From NCBI GenBank assembly GCA_002477465.1, contig DLPV01000071.1, forward strand, positions 39,092 to 66,280: a stretch of 27,189 bases of DNA, written 5' to 3'. Source of the stretch: Gammaproteobacteria bacterium UBA7449 (GTDB taxonomy: Bacteria > Pseudomonadota > Gammaproteobacteria > Pseudomonadales > Pseudohongiellaceae). Positions 8,619-16,307 of this stretch are shown here, one piece after another (within the stretch, counting starts at the first letter, position 1; the number at the start of each line of letters is the position of its first letter). The position numbers and the translations under genes are program-made. The notes below the pieces were generated by a model, which worked only from the letters and a program-made list of their open reading frames with translations, was not told the DNA's origin and searched no databases.

Positions 8619-8698
8619 TTCTCCACAATCGTGCTTCTATTGATAGCCAGATTAGCGCTAGACTTAAGCTATCGCACTCAAACTGAGGGCTCTACATA

Positions 8699-9742
8699 AT
8701 GTCTAAGAATAAATCAGGAACGGCGACCTCCGGCTTGCTACTGTTTTGCATAGCTGCGCTTTTAGGTCTGAACGGCGCCCTAGCCCAACCCAATCCTTAT
8801 CAGGTCATATACCACTGGGGAGAGTTGCCAGGAGATCGCACCATGGGTGTAGTTACCGGCGTGCAGCCAGATCCCGATGGAGAGCACATTTGGATATTGG
8901 AGCGCTGTGGGGCGAATCAGTGTGCTGGCTCTGATCAGCATCCTATTCATAAGCTCGATAGCGAAGGGCGCACGGTCAAGTCTATTGGCGCCGGTTTGTT
9001 TGCCTGGCCCCATGGCTTTGATATGGATGGGGAAGGCAATTTTTGGGTGACCGAAGGAGCGCCCGAGGGCGATGCCAGAGGCGAGCCCGGCATGGAGCGA
9101 GGCATGGGGCACCAGGTCATCAAGCTGAGTCAGGACGGTGAAGTGTTAATGCGTCTTGGCGAGGCGGGCATGGCGGGTGATGATGCCGAGCATTTCAACG
9201 GTCCGGCGGCGGTGCTAGTGGCTCCTGGTGGGGAGATCTGGGTGGCTGATGGGCATCGCGGCGGCAACAATCGGGTGATGAAGTTTTCCGCTGACGGCGA
9301 ATTGCTGCTGCAGCTGGGCGGGGGCGTAGACGACACCAGTCGCGAGAGCGGCCGCTTCAATGATCCCCATGATTTAAAAATGGATTCCCAGGGCAGGCTG
9401 TTTGTGGCCGATCGCGGCAACAACCGTATCCAGATTTTTGACCAGGCCGGCGAGTTGTTGGATATCTGGACCCAGTTTGGCCGACCCAGCGGTCTCTGGA
9501 TTGACGCCGATGATAGGCTTTATGCGGCAGACGGCATGTCCGGTGAGCAGTGGAATCGGGGCTGGGAGCGAGGGATTCGCATCGGCGACGCCCGCAGCGG
9601 CTATGTTACCGAATTCATACCGGACTATGAGGTGCAAAGCGGCAGTGGCATCGAATTCCTTGCCGCGGATCGGGATGGCAATGTGTTTGCGGGACAGGTC
9701 GGCCGTCAGCGCTTTGAAAAGTACGTCAGGGTAAGGCCCTGA
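8699..9742 (+). CDS. Exported NHL-repeat beta-propeller (PAL-like)
   Basis: The protein has 347 residues with a signal peptide at 1-29 (LLGLNGALA-Q), so it is periplasmic or secreted. The body is a string of NHL blades: FAWPHGFDMDGEGNFWVTE, FNGPAAVLVAPGGEIWVADG, FNDPHDLKMDSQGRLFVADR with GNNRIQIFD, and FGRPSGLWIDADDRLYAADG. The N-terminal ERCGANQCAGSD segment resembles the peptidyl-hydroxyglycine lyase-like branch of NHL proteins, where such propellers bind a metal and small ligands; enzymatic activity is not established by this. The ATG at 8699 follows GAGGGC by about 8 bases. The SDR gene starts 40 bp downstream and is probably co-transcribed. Copy A of the repeat ends about 80 bp upstream. 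Confidence 0.82.
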   Translation: MSKNKSGTATSGLLLFCIAALLGLNGALAQPNPYQVIYHWGELPGDRTMGVVTGVQPDPDGEHIWILERCGANQCAGSDQHPIHKLDSEGRTVKSIGAGLFAWPHGFDMDGEGNFWVTEGAPEGDARGEPGMERGMGHQVIKLSQDGEVLMRLGEAGMAGDDAEHFNGPAAVLVAPGGEIWVADGHRGGNNRVMKFSADGELLLQLGGGVDDTSRESGRFNDPHDLKMDSQGRLFVADRGNNRIQIFDQAGELLDIWTQFGRPSGLWIDADDRLYAADGMSGEQWNRGWERGIRIGDARSGYVTEFIPDYEVQSGSGIEFLAADRDGNVFAGQVGRQRFEKYVRVRP

Positions 9743-9782
9743 TGGCTAATGATAAGGTCAAGGTTAAGAAAAGGAGCTAACC

Positions 9783-10562
9783 ATGAGTTTTGCCGCAGGC
9801 ATTCTGGCGGGTAAGTCAGCGATTGTGACTGGTGGCGCAACCGGCATCGGCGCATACATCGTAAGGAAGCTGGGTTCGCTGGGCGCGCAGGTAGGTATCG
9901 TCAGTCGCAAAGAAGAAAATTTGCAGCGGGCTGTCGCCGCCTTCAAGGCGGATGACAGCATCGAAGTGAATTACGGTGTCGGTGATGTTCGCGACCCTGA
10001 GTTGATTTCGGGGGCCATTGCCAGCTTGGCTGAGCAGCAGGGAGGGCTGGACTATCTGGTTTGTAACGCGGCCGGAAATTTTATCTGTCCTACGGAGCAA
10101 CTGTCTGCCAACGGTTGGAAGACCGTGATCGATATAGACCTCAATGGTACTTTCCATTGCTGTCAGGCAGCACTGCCATTCCTCAAGCAGGCCAAAGACG
10201 GAGGCCGCATCGTGTCTATAAGCACTACGGGGGCCAACTTTGGCTGGCCTGGAGCTGTCCACGCCGGCGCGGCGAAAGCAGGGATTCAAAATCTCATGCA
10301 GAGTCTTTCCAGTGAATGGGGAAAATATGGTGTCAGGGCCAACTGGATATCTCCTGGGCCGATAGAAGGCACGGAAGGAGTGGATCGACTGATCATCCAG
10401 CAAGGCCTGGCGGAGCAGTCGCTTAAAAGAATTGCATTAGGCATCTTTGGTGAAGGAGACGACATTGCCAATGCCGTTATCTTCCTGTGTGCGGATACGG
10501 GGAAATATATTTCTGGTGCCGAATTGGTAGTAGATGGCGGCAGCCAGTGGCATCGTCGCTAG
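9783..10562 (+). CDS. SDR oxidoreductase, 2,4-dienoyl-CoA reductase-like
   Basis: The protein has 259 residues, the classical short-chain dehydrogenase size. The dinucleotide motif TGGATGIG is at 16-23, NAAG at 95-98 and the structural Asn121 in LNGTF. The usual catalytic Tyr-x-x-x-Lys is not present: the segment reads VHAGAAKAG, with Ala161 four residues before Lys165. The same arrangement, followed by PGPIEGTEG, is characteristic of peroxisomal-type 2,4-dienoyl-CoA reductases (DECR2 has HAGSAKAA and PGPISGTEG, from memory). That suggests NADPH-dependent reduction of dienoyl-CoA during unsaturated fatty acid breakdown. GGAG at 9773-9776 is 6 bases before the ATG, a strong ribosome site. Its stop overlaps the stop of the convergent downstream gene. 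Confidence 0.88.
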   Translation: MSFAAGILAGKSAIVTGGATGIGAYIVRKLGSLGAQVGIVSRKEENLQRAVAAFKADDSIEVNYGVGDVRDPELISGAIASLAEQQGGLDYLVCNAAGNFICPTEQLSANGWKTVIDIDLNGTFHCCQAALPFLKQAKDGGRIVSISTTGANFGWPGAVHAGAAKAGIQNLMQSLSSEWGKYGVRANWISPGPIEGTEGVDRLIIQQGLAEQSLKRIALGIFGEGDDIANAVIFLCADTGKYISGAELVVDGGSQWHRR

Positions 10563-11227
10563 TCGAACAGGCTTTGCTGTGCCATGTATTGCTCTACGTG
10601 TTCAGGCTTCGCCATATCCGCTTCCAGTCGCGGGCAAACTTCCACTGATTCCGGATAAGTTCGCAGATTAATTACACCTGCCCAAATGCCTGAATCGTAG
10701 TCGCTTTCTTTGTCATGAGGCTCCCCGGTTCGGACCTTGGCAACCGCTTCTTCAATCGGAATCCTGATTAGCAGGGTGGCGTTGAGTTCCTGGGGCGTAG
10801 CTGGACGAATCATTGCCGCGCGACCGGGAATAATGTGATCGATAAATTTATCCAGAATCTCAGCTTTATGGTCTTCTACGCGTTCGGCCTTACCGAACAC
10901 GGTTACCGACCGATAATTGATGGAATGATTGAATCCGGTTCGCGCTAGCACTAAGCCATCCATAGACGTTACGCTGATGCAGGCAGTTTGTCCGTCGAGC
11001 AGGGCATGCATCATTTGGTTCTGTAGGTGGCCGTGTAAATAGGTTGCATCGCCGATGCGAATATAGGCTGTGGGTAACACCCGCGCCTCACCGTTAATGG
11101 TGTAACCCACGTGGCAAAGAAAGCTCTTGTCCAACAGCGGATAAATTTCCTCGCGGTCATATACCCCACGCCCACTCAGGCGAACGACCTTGATACGTTC
11201 AGATACCTCTACTTCTCCGGATGCCAT
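10559..11227 (-). CDS. Pyridoxamine-phosphate-oxidase-fold flavin-binding protein
   Basis: The protein has 222 residues with a split-barrel (FMN-binding) fold, shown by CHVGYTINGEARVLPTAY, GDATYLHGHLQNQMM, ISVTSMDGLVLARTGF and the closing NYRSVTVFGKAE strand. This is the Pyridox_ox_2/NimA-like branch, whose members bind FMN, FAD, F420 or haem and are often of unknown substrate; true PdxH activity is not implied. GAGG about 8 bases before the ATG supports the start. It converges with the SDR gene: both stop codons come from the palindrome CTAG, giving a 4-bp overlap (10559-10562). Confidence 0.85.
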   Translation of the reverse strand: MASGEVEVSERIKVVRLSGRGVYDREEIYPLLDKSFLCHVGYTINGEARVLPTAYIRIGDATYLHGHLQNQMMHALLDGQTACISVTSMDGLVLARTGFNHSINYRSVTVFGKAERVEDHKAEILDKFIDHIIPGRAAMIRPATPQELNATLLIRIPIEEAVAKVRTGEPHDKESDYDSGIWAGVINLRTYPESVEVCPRLEADMAKPEHVEQYMAQQSLFD

Positions 11228-11420
11228 TTGATTGCCTCATTAAGTTGGCTCTTTTCAGCTGGTCATAAACCTGGCAGTTGCTCATATATCAGGTCATATG
11301 ACTAATGCCGCGAGTATACACGTCGAACTCGGAGGTGTTTCAAGCTACAGCTCTCTTTACTCTACCTTTTTCAGGGCAATATCCGGATACTGACGCATTC
11401 AGAACAATGCGGGGGCTGAC

Positions 11421-11714
11421 ATGGTATTCAACAACGTTATTTTGCGAGTCAAGGAATCCCAACACATCGCAGAGGTAGCGAGCCTGCTGGAAGAGCAGGC
11501 GCGGCTATCATCCGCAGAACCAGGCTGCGAAAGTTTCGTGGTATACCACTCTGAAACTGAGCCTGAACTCTTCCTGCTGATAGAGGCCTGGGAATCCCAG
11601 CAGGACCTGGCCCAACACCGCGAGGCCAAGGCGTTTACGGAACTCTATGTACCCAGGGTCATTCCGCTGGTGGAGCGCCAGCCGCACCTGTGTCGGCGCA
11701 TTTGGCCGGATTGA
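11421..11714 (+). CDS. ABM (antibiotic biosynthesis monooxygenase) domain protein
   Basis: The protein has 97 residues and consists of one ferredoxin-like ABM domain: an N-terminal strand (FNNVILRVKES), a helix (SLLEEQARLSSAEPGC), a paired strand ESFVVYHSETEPELFLLIEAW and a second helix with QHREAKAFTELYVPRV. These dimeric proteins act as cofactor-free monooxygenases on quinols or polyphenols, or as small sensors; no individual function can be assigned. The EAWESQQDLAQH segment is the most typical signature. GGGGGC stands a few bases before the ATG. The gene is separate from its neighbours (about 190 bp and 87 bp gaps). Confidence 0.82.
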   Translation: MVFNNVILRVKESQHIAEVASLLEEQARLSSAEPGCESFVVYHSETEPELFLLIEAWESQQDLAQHREAKAFTELYVPRVIPLVERQPHLCRRIWPD

Positions 11715-11801
11715 GCCGAAATTAGGTTTATTCCCTAAGCCAAAGATGGAATCATGTTATTAATCTACAGTTACTTTAACTCAATTATAAAGGAGTAGCT
11801 C

Positions 11802-12560
11802 ATGCAAGAACTCACAAAAATGGCAGTGTCAGGCCTGGCGTCGGCACTGGTCTTGTTCACATTCAACGCAGCTTCCGCGCAGTCTTCAGCCGCTCTGGTG
11901 GCAAGCGCGCTCAATCACCCTGATAGACCGAGTGAAGAGGCCGATGATGATGCTCGCCGCATGCCGCTGGAAGTATTAAGTTTCGCAGGCCTAGAGGCGG
12001 GGATGGATGTTCTCGAAATGGAAGCCGGAGGCGGTTGGTATACCGAGATCCTCAGTCGTGCTGTCGGTCCTGATGGCAGTGTAATGATGCAGAATCCTCC
12101 AGCATTTGAGAGTTTTACTGGAGATGCGGACAACGATCGCGCTGCCCGACTCTCTAATGTGACTCTTAGCACGGTTAACTTCGATGAGCTGGAAGCAGCA
12201 AACGGTTCCATTGATCTCGTCACCTGGATTCTTGGCCCCCACGAACTTTGGTTTTTTCCCGGAGATGTGTCATTAGGCAATCCCGAGGTGACGTTCCGTG
12301 AGATCGCCAGGGTATTAAAGCCAGGTGGTCGTTTCCTGGCTATCGATCATGAGGCTGCAGCTGACTCCGGGCCCGAAGTGGGCGGCACCTTACACCGAAT
12401 TCACGGAGGCCTCATCACCGAATACGCCGAGGCGGCTGGTCTGAGCCTTGTCAGAACTTCGAGTATTCACCGGAACCCCGAAGATCAGTTGACCAATGGT
12501 GTGTTTGATCCTTCCATTCAGGGTCGTACTGACAAATTTGTCATTCTGTTTGAGAAGTAA
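11802..12560 (+). CDS. Exported class I methyltransferase-like protein
   Basis: The protein has 252 residues. A signal peptide covers about 1-26 (VLFTFNAASAQ), placing the protein in the periplasm. The rest resembles a Rossmann methyltransferase: motif I is VLEMEAGGGWYTE (70-82, glycines 76-78), followed by a GPDGSV turn, LVTWILGPHEL, and the post-I to III region FREIARVLKPGGRFLAIDHE typical of class I methyltransferases. S-adenosylmethionine is normally cytoplasmic, so an exported member is unexpected; it may use another ligand or a different chemistry. AAAGGAG 6-7 bases before the ATG fixes the start. The PEP-mutase-like gene begins within 10 bp of its stop and should be co-translated. Confidence 0.8.
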   Translation: MQELTKMAVSGLASALVLFTFNAASAQSSAALVASALNHPDRPSEEADDDARRMPLEVLSFAGLEAGMDVLEMEAGGGWYTEILSRAVGPDGSVMMQNPPAFESFTGDADNDRAARLSNVTLSTVNFDELEAANGSIDLVTWILGPHELWFFPGDVSLGNPEVTFREIARVLKPGGRFLAIDHEAAADSGPEVGGTLHRIHGGLITEYAEAAGLSLVRTSSIHRNPEDQLTNGVFDPSIQGRTDKFVILFEK

Positions 12561-12566
12561 TTGCAG

Positions 12567-13397
12567 GTGACCGCACAACTTGAAAAGTGCAGTCGCTTTG
12601 CAGAACTACATCAACAGCACAGTGCCTGGCTGATCCCTAATCCCTGGGATGTGGGATCGGCCAGGGTGCTGCAGGGTCTTGGCTTCGGGGCGCTGGCAAC
12701 CACCAGCTCGGGCTTCGCCTATACTCTTGGGCGAGCAGACGGCGCAGTGACACTTGAAGAAAAACTCGCCCACTGCCGTGAGCTGGCCGCTGCCACAGAC
12801 ATTCCGCTCAACGCTGATTTCGAAAACGGGTTCTCCGATGAGAACGCCACACTGCGGGACAATGTTCTTCGCCTGATTGAGACGGGCATTGCCGGTTTGT
12901 CTATCGAGGATTTCAGTCGCGATAAGCTGACTATTTACAGTAAGGATGAAGCGGCTGATCGCCTGGCCGTTGTTATGGAAGCGATTCAACAGTCTGGCAT
13001 ACCGGTGCTGTTGACTGCCCGCGCGGAGAACCTGATTCGCGGGGTCGACGACCCAGACGATACCCTTGAGCGCCTGCAGGCCTATTCAGCCACCGGCGCC
13101 CATGTCCTTTACTCTCCCGGCCTGACAACACTTGAGCAAATCCAGCGTTTTATTGCAGCGACAGACAAGCCCATGAACGTTTTGGCACCCTTTGTTGTGG
13201 GCGCCTCTGTCCCTCAACTGGCGGATCTTGGCGTAACCCGGGTCAGCACTGGCGGTGCCTTGAATTGGGCAGCAGTAAATCCCCTGATCACCGCCGGCAA
13301 AGAGATGCTGGAGCAGGGCAGTTTCAACTGGTTGACGGTGATGGCCAAGGGAACCCAAGTGCAGGCTCTATTGAAAAAGAAGCCCGACGCACCTTGA
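12567..13397 (+). CDS. Isocitrate lyase / PEP mutase family protein
   Basis: From a GTG start the protein has 276 residues. It shows the PEP mutase/isocitrate lyase TIM-barrel pattern: NPWDVGSARVLQGLGFGALATTS split over strand 1-2, NADFENGF (82-89, with a metal-binding Asp), AGLSIEDF (111-118 region), LLTARAENLIRG and a C-terminal VSTGGALNWAA strand. This subfamily (PF13714 type) includes C-C and P-C lyases and many proteins with unknown reactions; the KKCGH active-site loop of true isocitrate lyases is absent. TTG at 12561 directly after the upstream stop is an alternative start. GTG at 12567 is preferred because GAGAAG (12552-12557) is then 9 bases away. Confidence 0.85.
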   Translation: MTAQLEKCSRFAELHQQHSAWLIPNPWDVGSARVLQGLGFGALATTSSGFAYTLGRADGAVTLEEKLAHCRELAAATDIPLNADFENGFSDENATLRDNVLRLIETGIAGLSIEDFSRDKLTIYSKDEAADRLAVVMEAIQQSGIPVLLTARAENLIRGVDDPDDTLERLQAYSATGAHVLYSPGLTTLEQIQRFIAATDKPMNVLAPFVVGASVPQLADLGVTRVSTGGALNWAAVNPLITAGKEMLEQGSFNWLTVMAKGTQVQALLKKKPDAP

Positions 13398-13463
13398 GCC
13401 CGGTGCAGTTACTGCTCACTCCATGCTGCCAATATATTGCATTAGCAGAGAGAGACTTCATCA

Positions 13464-13637
13464 CAGTTTCTTCGATAGTCGAAAGGCCGCTGGCAGTGTT
13501 TGCTTCAGGCACAATCAAGGGCCAGCGCCGAAGGAGCCAAAAAGACCAAGCTGCAAGCTTAGGCTTCTTTGATGATGGCGGGCACAGCGGAGCGGCGCGG
13601 ACCGTGCCAGAAGTAAAAACTGGCAGTGGCCCATCAC
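13464..13637 (+). repeat. Dispersed ~175-bp intergenic repeat, copy B
   Basis: Second copy of the 8444-8618 element, same orientation. Its arms GGCCGCTGGCAGT (13485-13497) and ACTGGCAGTGGCC (13619-13631) pair over 13 positions with one mismatch and one G-T. The inner hairpin reads AAGCT-GCA-AGCTT (13548-13560). Compared with copy A, two base pairs of this stem have changed on both sides (A-T to G-C and C-G to T-A), so pairing is kept while sequence differs. It lies between two convergent genes, unlike copy A, which lies between divergent ones. Confidence 0.85.
13539..13563 (-). terminator. Terminator-like hairpin inside repeat copy B
   Basis: Read on the minus strand, the stem AAGCT/AGCTT (13548-13560) is followed by GG and TCTTTTT (complement of 13539-13545). 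It lies 109 bp beyond the stop of the minus-strand amidohydrolase, so it could end that transcript. The same hairpin plus T-tract occurs in copy A (8520-8543). Confidence 0.4.
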
Positions 13638-13671
13638 CTCACTCACGGTATTAAATTTGTCTTGGAACGAG

Positions 13672-15405
13672 CTAATTGGCCCGATAAGTGATGCGCCCGC
13701 CCACGATGGTCATAATATTCTCAGCGGTCAGGATTTCCGACTCTGGTAGTGTCATCAGGTCGCTATCAAAGATTGTGAAGTCGGCGAACTTGCCTACTTC
13801 AACAGAGCCACGCAGGTCCTCCTGAAACGCACCGTGAGCAGGCCAGATGGTGAGCATTTTTAATGCGGTTTCGCGGGAAACCGCGAGCTCCGGGTGCCAG
13901 CCTGACTCTGAAGAACCGTCTAATCGCTTACGCGTGACTGCCGCATAAAATTCTACGCGTGGGTCGCCAACTTCCACTGGCGCATCCGAGCCCCCGAGGA
14001 TCATCAGGCCCCGGTCTACCAGCTGCTGCCAGGGATAGGCATAGCCAAGTCGGTCAGGCCCGAGTCGGTCAGGCGCGAAATTCAGGTCTCCGATGCCGTG
14101 GCTGGGCTGCATGGAGGGGAAGACGCCCATGTCAACGAAGCGGGCCTGGTCGGAGGGCGGAATGATCTGGGCGTGTTCCATGCGCCAGCGCAAGTCGGTG
14201 CTGGCCCATTCGTCCTGGGCCAGGTCATTGCGTGCTTCGGCGTACCAGTCGAGCAGGGTGCGCACGGCGCGGTCTCCGATGACGTGCGTCCAAATCTGTA
14301 AGTGTCCTCTCAGTGCTGCTTCGAGCACCGGCATCACCTCTTCCTTGGTGGTGCGATTCATGAAACCGTTGTGATTTGCATCCGAGTAGTTCGACAGTAG
14401 GGCGGCGCCGCGAGACCCCAGAGTGCCGTCAATGAATACCTTGATGCCCCGCACATCGAACATGTAGTCATCGGTGGTTTCCCTGCCGCGTTCAATCATG
14501 GTGCTGGCTTCCTGCACCAGCGCGGCCGCATACACGCGATGGGCCATGTTGCCCTCGGCATGTATCTCCTTCATCAAGTCGATATGACGGAATGCCATGC
14601 CGGCATCATGGGTCTGGGTCCAGCCCAGAGCAGCGTTGGCGCGCAGACCGCGTAGCAGATTGTCCTTCAGGTAGGCGTCGGTCTCCGGTGGAATCAGCTC
14701 CCGGAACACATTCATGGCGTTAGCCAACACATAACCGTTAGGCGTGCCGTCCAGATCCCGTTCGAAGCGACCGCCCTCAGGGTCGGGTGTATCGCGGGTG
14801 ATGCCTGCCAGTTCCAGGGCGCGTGAATTGACCAGCGCTGAAACGCCATCAGCGCGGGGCATGAACAGGGGTTTGTTCTCGGTAAAAGGGTCGACGTCGA
14901 ACTTGTTCAGGAACCGCTGTTCGTCGGTCCACTCTCGTTCAATCCAGCCGCGGCCCTGGACCCATTCGCCATCAGGGATGTTGGCAGCCCAGTCTGCAAT
15001 AGCCGCGACCGTTTCGGATAGCGAAGGAATGCCAAACAGGCTCAGAGTCTTGGTGCGACGGCCAACCCCTTCCAGGTGCTGGTGAGAATCCGTGAATCCG
15101 GCGTAAACGGTGCTCCCGCTCAGATCCATGATATTGGCGTCGCCACACATATAGGCAGCGGCTCCGCCATTGTCGCCTACATAGAGAATGCGATCACCAC
15201 GCACCACCACAGCTTCCGCTGACCACTGGTCATTGTTAGAGGTGTAGATGCTAGTGTTGTGGATAACCAGGTCCGCTGGCATGCAATCCTGACTACCGCT
15301 GGCGGCGACAGCCGGAGTTGAACTGGTGGCGGAATCGTCACTGCATGCTGCGAGTAGACAGATCGAGCCAATCATTCCCGCCGTCCATTTCAATGCCAAA
15401 CCCAT
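13672..15405 (-). CDS. YtcJ-like amidohydrolase, lipoprotein (second paralogue)
   Basis: The protein has 577 residues. It starts with a lipoprotein signal (CLLAAC, lipidated Cys21). Amidohydrolase-3 landmarks: ADLVIHNTSIYTSNND, the metal motif HQH at 108-110 (YAGFTDSHQHLEG), KVFIDGTLGSRGAALL, THVIGDRAVRTLLDW, RWRMEHAQI, LGGSDAPVEVGDPR and a C-terminal EVGKFADFTIFDSD strand. It is a metal-dependent periplasmic hydrolase of unknown substrate. It is related to, but clearly diverged from, the protein at 5084-6772, so this is an old paralogue pair. AAGGAG about 7 bases before the ATG supports the start. It is divergent from the NIPSNAP gene and apparently monocistronic. Confidence 0.88.
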   Translation of the reverse strand: MGLALKWTAGMIGSICLLAACSDDSATSSTPAVAASGSQDCMPADLVIHNTSIYTSNNDQWSAEAVVVRGDRILYVGDNGGAAAYMCGDANIMDLSGSTVYAGFTDSHQHLEGVGRRTKTLSLFGIPSLSETVAAIADWAANIPDGEWVQGRGWIEREWTDEQRFLNKFDVDPFTENKPLFMPRADGVSALVNSRALELAGITRDTPDPEGGRFERDLDGTPNGYVLANAMNVFRELIPPETDAYLKDNLLRGLRANAALGWTQTHDAGMAFRHIDLMKEIHAEGNMAHRVYAAALVQEASTMIERGRETTDDYMFDVRGIKVFIDGTLGSRGAALLSNYSDANHNGFMNRTTKEEVMPVLEAALRGHLQIWTHVIGDRAVRTLLDWYAEARNDLAQDEWASTDLRWRMEHAQIIPPSDQARFVDMGVFPSMQPSHGIGDLNFAPDRLGPDRLGYAYPWQQLVDRGLMILGGSDAPVEVGDPRVEFYAAVTRKRLDGSSESGWHPELAVSRETALKMLTIWPAHGAFQEDLRGSVEVGKFADFTIFDSDLMTLPESEILTAENIMTIVGGRITYRAN

Positions 15406-15618
15406 TGCGCTCTCCTTTAAGTTGCCGGGATTATTACCTGAGGCAAAAATACAGCATCTGTGTAATAGACAAAAGATTGATTCTGCGACAGGATATGTTT
15501 CGATTATTCCACTGACACAGCAATTTGCCTGCCAGACTGCGACTTGGATGGAATAGATCTCAAATAAAATAGAAAAAGTAGATATACAATATCCGAATAA
15601 TAAATTAGGGAGCCGTCC

Positions 15619-16077
15619 ATGAATAAAATTTTACTTGCTGCAGTTTTCACCCTGAGCTTTGCCAGTTCTGCGCTAGGCCAGCCGAATATGGAACCCTGTG
15701 GCCCTGCGGCTCATCTCTCTGAGGCATATTCTGGCAATGTCGCTGCAGATTCGCGCTGTTTCGAGCTGCGTATGTATACTGCTGAGCCCGCTGTAAATGG
15801 AGCAGGCGGCATTGACAATCTGCACCAGCGTTTTCGCGAAGAGGAAGTGGCAATCTTCGAGAAACACGGAGCAGACGTGGTGGCGGTTTGGCAGCGGTTA
15901 GACAACGCTAACACGCTGGTTTGGATGTTGGCCTACCGGGATCGGGCGCATCGACAGGAAGTTTGGACTGCGTTTGCGGCCGATCCAGCCTGGCACGCTT
16001 TGCGCGAAAAATACGCTGTGCCTCTCTCGGCTGAGGCCTACATGATGAGTGCGACGGATTACTCAAAGCTTAAATGA
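15619..16077 (+). CDS. Exported NIPSNAP-family protein
   Basis: The protein has 152 residues. A signal peptide (about 1-20, SFASSALGQ) predicts export. The NIPSNAP domain, a dimeric ferredoxin-like fold, follows: RCFELRMYTAEP, LHQRFREEEVAIFEKHG, VAVWQRLDNANTLVWMLAY and DRAHRQEVWTAFAADPAW are close to the family consensus. Bacterial members are mostly of unknown function. AGGGAG at 15607-15612 is well placed before the ATG at 15619. The gene is divergent from the amidohydrolase, with a 213-bp AT-rich spacer. A perfect 10-bp hairpin starts 15 bases after the stop. Confidence 0.85.
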   Translation: MNKILLAAVFTLSFASSALGQPNMEPCGPAAHLSEAYSGNVAADSRCFELRMYTAEPAVNGAGGIDNLHQRFREEEVAIFEKHGADVVAVWQRLDNANTLVWMLAYRDRAHRQEVWTAFAADPAWHALREKYAVPLSAEAYMMSATDYSKLK

Positions 16078-16092
16078 GTGATTGAGAGGCCC

Positions 16093-16119
16093 GCTAGCGA
16101 CAAATTTGATGTCGCTAGC
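16093..16119. terminator. Perfect 10-bp hairpin after the NIPSNAP gene
   Basis: GCTAGCGACA (16093-16102) and TGTCGCTAGC (16110-16119) are perfect inverted repeats around a 7-base AT-rich loop, starting 15 bases past the NIPSNAP stop. No T-run follows directly. It most likely defines or protects the 3' end of that transcript. The 188 bp from 16120 to 16307 show nothing else recognisable. Confidence 0.45.
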
Positions 16120-16307
16120 ATCGAAGGCCAAGCCGACGGATTTTTAGCGCTGACAGGTTTTTAGAATACCAGCCAGAACCCTGAGCTTCGCGGGAGATTG
16201 ATGAGTATTCAATTAATAGGAATCGTTACGCGAAATGGATTATGACTTTTAATCGCCTTATAGCCTCCAATGCCCGTATAAAAATCCTAATTAAGTGAAA
16301 GAAAACC

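Noticed and set aside
8434..8628. Open frame across repeat copy A on the minus strand, sharing an IVPEA..SGLSTI stretch with a frame in copy B
   Set aside because: The similarity follows from the DNA repeat; the frames diverge outside it, have different ends, and stem changes follow base pairing rather than codons.
13265..13654. A 129-residue plus-strand frame over copy B
   Set aside because: Its first third is a shadow of the PEP-mutase-family gene and the rest is the structured repeat.
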